From: Diphasiastrum complanatum
Lineage: Eukaryota; Streptophyta; Lycopodiopsida; Lycopodiales; Lycopodiaceae
Direction: 5' to 3'
NCBI GenBank assembly: GCA_029204225.1
Contig: CM055092.1
Coordinates: forward strand, 45,950,087-46,014,086
Length of the DNA stretch: 64,000 nucleotides
The position numbers and the translations under genes are program-made. The notes below the pieces were generated by a model that was not told where the DNA came from, searched no databases, and was given only the letters and a program-made list of their open reading frames with translations. Position 1 is the stretch's first letter. Each line of letters starts with the position of its first letter. This document shows positions 21,670-32,460 of this stretch, in pieces.

Positions 21670-22921
21670 TGTTGTAAAGCTACCTTTACAAGCTTTACTT
21701 CCGGTGCCATCAGCGCCAGCTATGTCCCCGGCGCCAGCAGCGCCCCTGCTGCTCCCGGCGCCAACGGCTGCCGGCGCCGCTCCCGGCGCCACTGTGACCA
21801 GAATCCAGCCGGCGCCAAGTTCCTATGGCTGAAAATCTTTGATCGGTTCTAGCGAAGTCCAGAGAGCTCAGATCGATGTGCAATCACCTCACACGATCTA
21901 GGCATGATTAAAGGAAGCCTGGGGATCAATAAAATCTAGAGAGAGAGAAAATGACTTTCTAGAAAGAAAAAATCCTAGAGAGAGAAAAACGTGCTTTACC
22001 AGCTTGGGTAAAGTGCTTGGTATGGGGGGGGGGGGGTGCCGAATCACACCAATACTATAGGGGAGTGCGGGTTGCGACTCAGGGCGAGCTCCAACCAAGT
22101 CTCAGCCTCCCTTGCTGGAATGTTGTCATGGCTCTCGCCTTGGCATGCTAGCGCCCCGGAGACTAGGGTCGGTCACACACTTGGAATGTAACCTTCTCAG
22201 ATTTATCAATAAAGTGGGATTTTCCTCAAACTGACTCTGATTACCTTCTGGGTTTCAGTGTTCGGTAAAAGCGCCAGTTGTAAGGCCGCTTTCAAAATTT
22301 TTAACTTGGCACATAGCTGAGGGTCGTATCCCGGGACGCCAGCGGTATGCCGTCGGGACCATTCGGTCCGTGGCGCCAGCGGTATGCTGTCAGGACCATT
22401 TGGTCCAGGAACTGGTTGTTTCCATATCTGTCGCGGCTTGTGGTTCTGAGTGTTCCTTGCATGAACGTGAATGGGTTAAGCTCTTGGGGAACGGGCTCTA
22501 ATCTGTCGACTGAGTTGGATGGCTTGCTTGGGTGGATGTTACCTGTTTATGGCTGTCCAGTCTGGCGTGGCGCCAGGTTGGCTTCCAGCGCTCGTGACCA
22601 AGCTTTCAGTTGGTTAAGTCTGATGTAAGTCAGACCGCTTGCTTGGAATGGATGTTACTCGTCTGTAACGAAGCTTCGAGTTGGTTAAGTTTGATGTATG
22701 TCGGGCGGCTTGCTTGGAGGGAAGTCACCCACGTCGGGACCCCCGATCTGGCATGGCGCCAGGTTGGATCTCAATGTTGGTCCTCGGAACTTCAAGTTGG
22801 TTAAGTCTGATCGTTGTTGGCGAGTTGGCTGCTTGTATGTCAAGTGGGTTCGGATGGCAAGAGTTGAAGGCTGGGAAGCTAAGTCGTGGTTCCCGGCTCC
22901 CTTTGGGATGCCTGCGCTACA
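21670..22921 (+). repeat. LTR5 (1,252 bp)
   Basis: Full-length forward LTR with a poly-G run near 22025. It is followed without a gap by an inverted LTR piece. Confidence 0.9.
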
Positions 22922-23188
22922 GTGACCGACCCTAGTCTCCGGGGCGCTAGCATGCCAAGGCGAGAGCCATGACAACATTCCAGCAAGGGAGGCTGAGACT
23001 TGGTTGGAGCTCGCCCTGAGTCGCAACCCGCACTCCCCTATAGTATTGGTGTGATTCGGCACCCCCCTCATACCAAGCACTCTACCCAAGCTGGTAAAGC
23101 ACGTTTTTCTCTCTCTAGGATTTTCTCTTTCTAGAAAGTCATTTTTTCTCTCTAGATTTTATTGATCCCCAGGCTTCCTTTAATCATC
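22922..23188 (-). repeat. Inverted LTR piece
   Basis: GTGACCGACCCTAGTCTCC onward is the reverse complement of the LTR section around 21900-22170. It ends at TAATCAT, where a forward piece takes over. Confidence 0.85.
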
Positions 23189-23488
23189 CATGTAAGTCAG
23201 ACCGCTTGCTTGGAATGGATGTTACTCGTTTGTAACGAAGCTTCGAGTTGGTTGAGTTTGATGTATGTCGGGCGGCTTGCTTGGAGGGAAGTCACCCACG
23301 TCGGGACCCCCGATCTGGCATGGCGCCAGGTTGGATCTCAATGTTGGTTTTCGGAACTTCAAGTTGGTTATGTCTGATCGTTGTTGGCGAGTTGGCTGCT
23401 TGTATGTCAAGTGGGTTCAGATGGCAAGAGTTGAAGGCTGGGAAGCTAAGTCGTGGTTCCCGGCTCCCTTTGGGATGCCTGCGCTACA
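23189..23488 (+). repeat. Forward 3' LTR piece closing the chain
   Basis: Starts about ATGTAAGTCAGACCGC and runs to the LTR end CGCTACA. The right target duplication GGCAT follows at 23489-23493. Confidence 0.85.
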
Positions 23489-24302
23489 GGCATCCTATGC
23501 TCAGCATAGGTCGTTACTCTCGCGCTCTTGTCCAACCTATGCTGAGCATAAGATGTCTTTGCTATTCCTATGCTAAGCATAGGTTGGAAGAGGAATCCTA
23601 TGCTGAGCATAGGATATGCTAAGCCGAAATCTTACGCTGAGTATAGGATATTACTAAGGACCCGAGCACAACCTATGCTCAACATAGGTTAAAGGAGAGG
23701 ACTGGTGCAGGCACCTGTGCTGAGCATAGGTTACCCATGTTGCAAGAAGATGAATACAAATTAAAATATGAATATTTTCTAATGCAAGAATTTATTACCC
23801 ATGCTAAGCATAGAGCAAAGGTAGAAAAAGAACCAATAATCTTACCGTCAAGAAATCTGGAAGCGAGAACGTATGCAAAATCTTATAGAAAGTCGTGACT
23901 TGGTCGTAGCAATTGCTCTGGCATGTGGGCTTCTGAATTCGCAAATGAGGTGAGTTATGCTTGGACTATGGTCCTTAAATAAAAAAAAATTTCGAGAACC
24001 CCGTCTCATGCCAGTCCTCCAGCTTAATTCGGGACCAAGTTGCCGCGACTCACCTCACCCCACGCCGACCTCGAGTATTAGCCCGGACAATCCAAACCTA
24101 ACCCTAAACCTAACCCTACACCTAACCCCAACCCTAAGAATGCTGCCAAACAATATTTAAGGCATGGTAGCCGCCGAAAATTTTTATTAACCAGTTACTT
24201 TTTAGGCTTGTTGCTCATTTGCATTTAGTTGGTTTTTCTGTGTGCGTCTACTGAGGTTCGATATTTCATTAAAGGATAAGAAAAAATTCATGTACTATTT
24301 CA
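23489..24302. promoter_or_regulatory. Right half of the divergent intergenic region, palindrome cluster
   Basis: About nine copies of CCTATGCTNAGCATAGG, perfect or degenerate, lie between 23494 and 23813 (for example 23494-23510, 23567-23583, 23597-23613, 23672-23688). A short telomere-like tract of CCTAAACC and CCTAACCC units lies at 24095-24138. The region probably held the upstream sequence of the plus-strand gene that follows, but no clear TATA box or start codon was found. Confidence 0.6.
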
Positions 24303-24569
24303 CCAAAAGGGGTCAACAACATAAAGCTTTCGGAGGTTTTTATTCATTTAGCTGAGAAGCCTAGCAGAGGAGACTTGCAATTCAAAGTTCAAGGAAGATT
24401 GCTTGCTGATCAACTAGATGACGATCAAGAAGAAGGTTTTGTGAATATACTTGTAAAGGAGACGGATAAGTCTCGTTCTATTTTCATTCTGAACGAGACT
24501 ATGATAAAGTTCCGACTTTGTCAGGACGAGACCATCAAAGCCTATTTTGATAAAGCTCTAGTTACTTTG

Positions 24570-24707
24570 GTGAGTAATTATAAAATATATTTTTAATCAT
24601 GTTTGTTTCATGCTTAGCATAGTTGTTATTAGATATAAAATTATTTAACCTTTTAGATTTAAGCTTTTAGTCATTATATTTTAAACTTGATTTTTGTTTC
24701 TGTTCAG
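24570..24707 (+). other. Probable intron with a palindrome copy
   Basis: GTGAGT donor at 24570 and a T-rich tract with TTCAG ending at 24707. It contains a degenerate copy of the locus palindrome, CATGCTTAGCATAG, at 24609-24622. Canonical splice signals argue that the gene was once adapted to a eukaryotic host. Confidence 0.6.
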
Positions 24708-26259
24708 AGCATGAAGCAATGCTTAGAAATGGTTTTAGCTGCTATTGTTGAGGGAAAAGATCCGGTCTATTCATTACGGAGTTCAAAAGGTTTATCTATT
24801 GGACCTCGCAAGCCCGCTTCTACCAGGTCCCAAAGCCGGCCTCTGAAAATGTTGAGGATGAAACCGTAGTCGTCCCTCATCCCAAAAAAAAAACGATCTC
24901 ATAATATTTCTGAGACTTCGTCCACTAGACCTAAGTCATGTCCAAAGACCATGGCTACACAACGCCATAAGTCTATCCCTTCTACTGAAAGCAAAAAAGC
25001 CGCCACCGAACCATCTTTGTCGCTACCTAGTGCATCCATCCGCCCATTACAAGACAGCTCCGAACTTGCCAAATTAAGAGAGGATATCCATAAAACAAAA
25101 ATAAATAAAAGGAACAACTTTAATTTTAGACATAAATCAGTGTGATAGGCCACCTGTAGACCCAATAACAGGAGACAGGCCAATGGAAGTTAGAGAGCCT
25201 AACGAAACACATGTACATAATTTAAAAATAAAATTTAAAGATCATACACAGGCCATAGTTACTCCCTTTGTTGTTTTGGTTGATCCCAACAAATGCAACG
25301 ATGTTGCAAATTTTGATTTTTCATTATTAGATTCATATCATTTTTTTGTTTTTGGGGGGATACACAGTTTACAAGCTCGAAATCAATTATCTCAAGAATA
25401 TCATCATATCCCAAGCTTCCGAACTATGAGTGCCATTCCATTTGCTGGCTTGACAGTGGAAGAAGCGAAATTATTGGCTTGGAACCACAATATTGATCAG
25501 GACTACCGGATGAAGATGACCGTGATACAAAGAATTCGTTTTTTTCACAAAGAATACATGAGAGTCTCCAAAGCAGGAGATGTGAATTAACTTGAGCTGA
25601 AAGCACTATATGCTCAAGAGACAGGCATGTCTTTTGATTCGAAAAATCCTACGTAGAGCCTTACTAAATACCATGATTTTTTTCAGCTTGCTTTTCGAAG
25701 TAATTTGTTTGGCTATGCTTGTCATGGAATGCTCTGATCATAATATATGTTATAATCTTTTTAAATTGTTTTTATCAGACTAAAATTTTGAACTCAATTT
25801 CAATATTGGTTAAATTCTTTATCAATTAACTTTTTTTTTATTAGTCCAAAAAAAAAAGTTGTGAGCACTCAAACTTTGAAGCCAATCCCTACTGAAATGG
25901 GAATATCGGAGTGGAAGAATATGCAAGAGATTAGATCTTCAGAGCTAATAATAGGTGTTCTTTCACGAGTTGCCGATGGTCAACTTTCCCTGACAAAAAT
26001 GGGAAAAGAATTTTAGAGGTAATAATCATAATTTAAATATTTATTTTCATGTTACCTTTTTTAATAAAATGATTTTCATAATTTGGTTGGATTTTTAACA
26101 ATTAAATTTTTTAAATGCAGGCACAAATTATTTATGAAAGTTCAAGAAGCCCTTGTGACAGGGTTAAATTGTCAAGATTTTGATGAGTGCCAAAGGCTTT
26201 ATCCACTGAGCAGCCGAAATGAAGCCCTGAGTTCATTTTTTATTTTTTTTAGAGACATG

Positions 26260-26439
26260 ATATTTATTTCACCCATGCTTAGCATAGGTGCTTATTAATT
26301 GTTTCTTTTCTATATTCTATGTCTCCTATGCTAAGCATAGCTTTTTCTTTATTTAATTATTTTTTTTTTATAAGTTAAGTCTCCTATTCTATTCTATATT
26401 TTTTGTCTCCCATGCTAAGCATAACTTTTTCCTTTTTAG
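26260..26439 (+). repeat. Intron-like spacer with three palindromes
   Basis: Copies at 26272-26288, 26325-26340 and 26409-26425 lie in a T-rich spacer between two coding pieces of the methyltransferase gene. They belong to the same 17-bp family as those at 8.3-8.45 kb and 23.5-23.8 kb. Confidence 0.7.
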
Positions 26440-27814
26440 TCTCCCGAAGACAAAAAAACAAAGTCCTTCCAAAGCATTTCAAGAGACATATTCTGAAGGC
26501 AAAAGCAGAAGAAAAAAAAGGACAGGGAGAGATTGGCAGACGGTGAGACCATTGCGGAGGAGGATCCATTAGAGACCTACCTTCCCAAAAGTGTCGATGA
26601 TCAACCATGCTTTTACTCTGTTGAGGAGGGCGATTGCAGAGAAATTTCAAAAAAATTTAAGAAAAATGCCTTATACACTCTGCATCGCCGATATACCATA
26701 TGGATTTCAGATGAAGGAATCATTGAATGATGATACTCCTTTAAAATTCACTGAAATCCACAGTTTTTTGCAGGGCTTTCTTGAAGTCACAACTTCTCCA
26801 ATTTGGAGAGTTGTTATTTTTCATTCTTCTTGGCAATCAGAGTCCAGAAAGCTCTACTAACTTTCTGTAATGTGAGAATTGAGAATGTTGTGTGGTAAGT
26901 TCTTAAGTTCTTGAATTGTCAATTCGTATTTTAATTTATAATTTTATTTTAAATTTTTTATTTTAAAATTAAAATTTTAAATTGATTTTACTTGTAATGT
27001 TCCATGTCAGGTACAAGCCCAATGTTAGGAACTCGAGAGGAGCTCGACTTTGCAATGAAATAGAATACATAACCATCGGTTATTATTCTTTGGATGACAA
27101 ACGCTTGATACTGCATTATAACACTTCCGGACTGACAAGTTTTGGAAACTTGTTCCAATATCTAGCTGTGACAAAGAAATTAAAAAATCCAATGACGGGT
27201 TTTGTGGCTTGTCCCTACCAAAAGCCACAACAATTAATTAATTATTTAATTGATATTTTTTCTCACCCAGCTGATTGGGTTTTAGATTTATTTAGCGATA
27301 GCGACACTACGAGCGCATGTGTTGTTCAGAAAGGCAGACATGTTGCTGCAGTAGATTTAGATTCTAATTTAGTTGATTTTATAAAAATGAGAATAAAATC
27401 TCTTTCAATTTTGCCAGATGAATTATCTGAGGTGAGAAAGAGTTTGGACAGCGAGGATACAATAATTTTCTTGTCCAAGGAACCTCAGTCTCCTGCTAGC
27501 GGAAACGTAGGTGACACAGGAGAATTTGCTGATGTCTTGGTTCAAGATTACAATGTAGTAACTGTAGTCGAGGATATTGTAGAAGAGGTGCCACTTGATA
27601 GTACAGTGGCTATTCAAGAAAAAGCAAAAGAAAACGATGTAAATGATATCGATGATTTTTGGGAATAAAACATTCTCTTTTGTTTTAAAGAATAATTGTG
27701 TTTATATTTTTTGATGTATTGTGTTTATGTTGGATTTTATCGTCTCTCTCCAATCTAATAACTAATCTAGGTCCATTCATTCGTTTAGAATGTAACTAAT
27801 TAAGTACACAGTAT

Positions 27815-30800
27815 CAAACTTTACATCCAAAGGAAAGAAGAAACAACATCCATTCAAGAAGAATCAAGGCAAGGAGGCCGAGATGAAGATTGGAGGATGT
27901 ACTTCCAAAGGCAAGGTGAAGAACAAGGCAAAGCTCAAGTGTTTCTTTTGTGGAAAGAAAGGACACTTTGCCTCGAAATGTTACTTGAAGAAGAATCAAC
28001 AAGCAAATGGAGATCAAGGGAACATTTCTCAAGAGGAAGAAGATGAGGATGGATTCAACACATCCTTAATAGTTGCATCTACACCAACTTCAAGTCAAGA
28101 CACATGGTGGATAGATAGTGGGGCTAGTTCCCACATGTCTTTTAACAAGCATTATTTTTCTACTCTTCTATCTTGTAATGACTCTAAGAAGTCAATATAC
28201 ACTACTAGTGATCAAGAATGCAAGATAGATGGCATAGGATCTATTCCTCTTTGCTTAGGCACATCTAAAAGGATAGTTTGAGATAATGTTTTGTATGTTC
28301 CTACCATTTCAAGAAACTTGCTTAGTGTAGGACAATTAATGGACAATGGACTAGATGTACATTTCAAGAATGGAGTTTGTTCCATCTTGAAAAATGATAA
28401 GTGCATAGCTAGTGGCATTAAGCAAGGTAGACTTTTCAAGTTGGATGCTAATATTTCAAATGAAAGTGTAAACTTGGCTAGGGAGGAGCTATCTCAAGTG
28501 GAGCTTTGGCATAAAAGATTAGGCCATCCTAATATTCAATCTGTGGAGTCAATGGCACGCAAGGAACTAGCTCTCAGCCTACCAAGAGCTTTCAAGAAGT
28601 GTGGAAAGATGTGTGAGGCATGTGGCCTTGCAAAGTCACACAAATCTTCTTACAAGAGATCTTCATCAAGATCTCCCTCTCCCTTGGATCTCATACATTC
28701 TAATGTACATAGTTTTTTAAATGCAAGTAATGGAGATGCCTTGATGTATGTAACTTTTATAGATGATTGTACTAGATTCACATGGATTGAGCTACTATCA
28801 AAGAAAAGTCTTGTGTATGAAGCTTTCATTAAGTTCATGTCTCTAGTTGAGAAGCAACTTAGTACTTCCATCAAAGCACTAAGATGTGATAATGGAGGAG
28901 AGTACATCTCCAATAAAATGAAAGACTTTTGTGAGATCAATGGCATCAAATTGCAGTACACTTGTTCCTACACCCCCCAACAAAATGGGGTGGCTGAGAG
29001 GAAAAATAGGAGTCTATGTGAATGTGCAAAGTCTTTAAGACTTGATGCATCACTTCTCATCTCATTTTGGGGAGAAGCTATAACATGTGCTAATTACTTG
29101 TGTAATAGACTTCCTAGTAGTGCTATTGATGGGATCTCACCTTATCAAGCTTTGTTTGGTAAGAAACCCAATGTAAAAGATTTTTAAATCTTTGGATGTA
29201 TTTGTTATGTCCACATCCCTTTGGAGACAAGAAGGAAAGAAGATGCTACCTCCTTCAAAGGGATTTTTGCTGGCTATGGAGAAAATAGCAAGGGCTATAG
29301 GACATATGATCCTATATCCAAGAAAGTAAAGGTAAGCAAGGATGTACTTTTTGATGAGTCACAATTTGCTAAGAGCTTGTCTAATGGATCTAACTCATTG
29401 TGCATTGAGGATCTTGACAAACTCGAGGATGAAGACAAGGATCCTAGTCAAAGGGGGCCAAGAAGATCATCAAGAAGCAAGGCTGTGCCCTCAAGGCTCA
29501 CATATGTGGACAAGAGAAAGCAAAAGGAAGACTCTACATCTTCTACCTCTTACTCCTTCTTAGCTACATTGCTTGAAGAACCATCATCTTTTGAAGAAGC
29601 ATATAGATCTAAAGTTTGGAGAGATGCAATGCAAGTAGAGCATGATGCATTAGAAGAAAAACATACTTGGAATCTTGTAAATCTTCCAAGGGGGAAGAAA
29701 CCACTTGCATGTAAGTGGATGTATAGAATAAATTACAATCAAGATGGATCTATTAATAAGTACAAGGCTAGGCTTGTTGCTAAAGGATTTCTTCAAGTAA
29801 AAGGATTGGATTATGAAGAAACATTTGCACCTGTAGATAAGCTTGTAACTATTAGATTAATCATTTGCATTGCTACTTTGTTCAAGTGGAATATCTACCA
29901 AATGGATGTGACAAATGCTTTCTTGAATGGCTTCTTAGAAGAGGAAATCTACATGATGCAACCCGAGGGCTTCATCAAGGTTGGTGAGGAGCAAAAAGTG
30001 TGCTACTTAAGGATGAGCCTATATGGCTCAAATCAAGCACCTAGGGCTTGATACTCTAGGTTGCATAATTTTCTCTATTCCCTTGGCTTTGTACTAAGTG
30101 CTTATGAACCTTCTTTATATTTCAAATGTAATGATCATCATTTTGGTGCTTTATGTTGATGACATCATTATGACAGGAAATGATGATGAAGGCATAAGCA
30201 AAGTAAAAGTTGATTTATCTAGTGAGTTCACGATGGTAGATCTAGGCTTCCTAAGTTTATACTTGGGATAGAAGTGTCTAGAAGTAGCAATTGTACTTTC
30301 ATAAGTCAATCTAAGTATGCTACTTCCATTCTTGAAAGGTTTGGTATGAAAGATTGTAAGGGGATTGACACCCCTATGGAGCATGTTGTGAAAGCAACTA
30401 ATGAACATGATGAAGCATCCTTTGAGGATATCACCCTCTTTAGAAAGCTTATAGGCTCCCTAATCTATTTAACCATCACTAGACCTTACTTAAGCTTTTG
30501 TGTAAGCAAGTTGAGTCAAAGTATGCAAGCTCCTTTAGTGCATCATTGGAAAAGTGCCAAGAGAGTGCCTAGACTCTGTTTCTAGTACTAGATTTTTTGG
30601 CATACTTTATGAAGGATCTAACTTGCACTTGATTTTGCAGGTGACAAGATGGATAGAAATTCCATTAGTACATTTGCAACATTCCTTTGTAGAGGAGTAA
30701 TATCTTGGCTTTCCAAAAAGCAAGATACTATCTCACTATCTTCTTGTGAAGCCGAGTACAAGGCATTGACTTCAACAACCAAAGAGCTCCTATGGCTAAG

Positions 30801-31113
30801 AAGACTCTTGATGGAGCTACATGTGCTAGAGGCCGAGGAGATCCCTTACATATTTTGTGACAATCAAGCTTCTCAACAAATTGCTTCCAATCCTATCTTC
30901 CATGCTAGAACAAAGCATATGAGATAGCTCGCCACTTTGTGAGGGAGAAGGTACAATCCAAGGAGGTGCAACTACATCATGTACCATCATCCGAATCCAT
31001 AGCTGATATCTTAACCAAGCCATTGTCCAAAGATCCAATTTTCAAGTTAAGATATGCTCTTGGAATTGTAGATAGATGTACATTAGACTTGCCAAGTTAG
31101 AAGTGAGGAGGAG
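27815..31113 (+). pseudogene. 5'-truncated Ty1/copia gag-pol
   Basis: The order is: zinc knuckle CFFCGKKGHFASKC (about 27940), protease with DSGASSHMS (about 28115), GAG-pre-integrase (LWHKRLGHPN, about 28505), integrase core (FIDDCTRFTW, CDNGGEYIS, then TPQQNGVAERKNR, 28745-29010), RT (29600-30250, MDVTNAFLNG), and RNase H (SSCEAEYKAL, FCDNQAS, 30650-30925). It is inactivated by a TGA at about 28279, a stop and frameshift at about 29187, a TGA at about 30049 where copia has Trp, and frameshifts near 30150, 30250 and 30590. The N-terminal part of gag and the 5' LTR are missing; the left edge abuts the methyltransferase gene. A purine tract, AAGTGAGGAGGAG, ends it at 31101-31113. Confidence 0.9.
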
Positions 31114-31760
31114 TGTTGAAAATTGTCAATTCTCACTTGACATTGTTTATTGTAAATAAAGATCAATCATTATAACAATGTTGATGATCTGATTTCACAC
31201 GTGTGGAGCCTGTTCCCACGTGTGAAAGAAAGTATTTTTCATACTTGTATATATCTAATTTGATTTTGTATCAATCTAGTTAGTGTGAACATGATATGAC
31301 TAGTTTTTAGTCAAGTTGACTAGTCACCTAGAAATTAGCTTTACCTTGCATGTACCTGACTAAATGCTCCCACATGGAAAGTGGATGTTCACACGTGTGT
31401 ATAGAGTTCTAGAAGATAAGAGTTGATCATTTTCCTTATATCCTATTTTGTAGGGAATATCCTATATCCTAGGAGACTAGCTCTCTGGATTTTAGCCATA
31501 TTCTAGAAGGTCAACTTTGGATAAGGATCAAGGATGGATCATATGGATAGATCTGAGTGATGTGGCACTCTTCACACGTGTGAAGACCTGCTGGACTGTA
31601 CCAGACTCGTGGATGTACTTGATCCATGAAAGGATCATCATTTTGCTAATGAAATTGATGCGACTTTTGCATTCTACACTTTTGTGAATTTTCTAGTCAA
31701 TAGATCGTCTGATCAGAAATTGAGGAGTCGTAAACATCCGTGTTCTGATCAGAGTGAGTA
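31114..31760 (+). repeat. 3' LTR of the copia at 27.8 kb (end uncertain)
   Basis: Begins TGTTGAAAATTG directly after the purine tract. It contains three CACACGTGTG palindromes (31196-31205, 31390-31399, and 31573-31582 within the 16-bp palindrome 31570-31585) with the G-box core CACGTG. The right edge is not defined because no second LTR is present; 31760 is an estimate. The following 160 bp hold nothing recognised. Confidence 0.5.
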
Positions 31761-31926
31761 AACAAACATGATCAAATAGCGATTAAGTGCATCTAATCAC
31801 AACAAGCATTCATCTACGTTATACACATATAGAAAAGCAAGTTGCTCCTATATTACACTGAAGCACAATGTAATAGCAATTACAACCAAAAATGATGGCG
31901 TAACTAGGAAGCTCAAATAATACATC

Positions 31927-32460
31927 TCAGGAAGTCGAGCTTCTTCTTGAGATCATGCAGAATTTGCGCATAAGTGGTACATCCAAAAACTCATTTGATA
32001 AAGAAGGTTTGGAACTTGTCCAAACTTCGTATGGTGTTTTCTCTGAGAGACCTTTAGTAGGACATCTGTTCTGATTATAAGTTGCAGTTGAAATTGCTTC
32101 AGCCCAAAAAGACTTCAGAAGTGTCACATGTGATAACATGCACTTTGTCGATTCGACTAAGGTTTTGTTCTTTCTCTCAACAAGGCCATTCAATTGAGGT
32201 GAATAGGAGGTAATAAATTGGTGCTCAATGTCATTGTTAAGGCAGTACTCCTTGAATTCAAAAGAGATATATTCTCCTCCATTGTTAGACCTCAATGCTT
32301 TATTTTTTTTACCAGTTTGATTTTTCGCATGCCCTTTGAATTGTCGAAACTTGTTAAAAGCCTCCGATTTTTGCTTAATAAAATAAACGGCTGTTCTTCT
32401 TGAAAATTCGTCAATAAAGGTAATATGATATTTTGCATCTAGCAACGACAAAGTTTGCAT
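31927..32460 (-). pseudogene. Copia integrase relic
   Basis: Minus-strand translation gives ITFIDEFSRR, then RSNNGGEYIS, then YSPQLNGLVERKNKTLVE and FWAEAI, which is the copia integrase core including its catalytic Asp and Glu region. It stops in the post-integrase part, and no gag or RT is attached. Confidence 0.8.

Larger units (their letters stand above)
8479..23488 (+). mobile_element. 15-kb chain of a non-coding LTR retroelement
   Basis: The order is LTR1 - internal 1 - LTR2 (5' part) - inverted LTR piece - LTR3 - internal 2 - LTR4 - internal 3 - LTR5 - inverted piece - forward LTR piece. The outer edges are TG (8479) and CA (23488), and the whole is flanked by a perfect 5-bp duplication, GGCAT, at 8474-8478 and 23489-23493. 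Chains with shared LTRs arise by unequal recombination between LTRs or by nested joining; the single duplication says the outer ends came from one integration. No gag or pol motif is present in any internal region; the small ORFs (under 145 codons) overlap in several frames and are not genes. The family therefore depends on proteins from another element. Confidence 0.9.
24303..27668 (+). pseudogene. Broken ParB-like / beta-class N4/N6 DNA methyltransferase gene
   Basis: Exon-like pieces run in order. 24310-24569 is an N-terminal domain of unknown type (LSEVFIHLAEKPSRGDLQFK), ended by a GTGAGT donor; the next piece starts after TGTTCAG at 24707. 24708-25145 is a basic Ser/Pro-rich linker with frame changes. 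25146-25590 has a ParB/sulfiredoxin-like pattern: PPVDPITGDRP, then FFVFGGIHSLQARNQL, then LAWNHNIDQDYRM...IQRIRFFH. About 25846-26260 holds two further pieces. 26440-26860 has the methyltransferase motif IV region with DIPYG at 26690-26704. 26982-27668 has the target-recognition part, a PYQKP..LI..LI motif and motif I as FSDSDTT at 27291-27311, where the family has FxGxG. The order IV-TRD-I is that of the beta class. In-frame stops (25590), frameshifts (about 24830, 24890, 26600) and both motif I glycines changed to Asp say it is inactive. Such a domain pair is typical of bacteria and phages, so the source may be horizontal transfer or a mobile element. Confidence 0.7.

Noticed and set aside
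23957-24160. 67-codon ORF over the telomere-like tract
   Set aside because: The LTLNLTLHLTPTL part is a translation of the CCTAACCC repeat.
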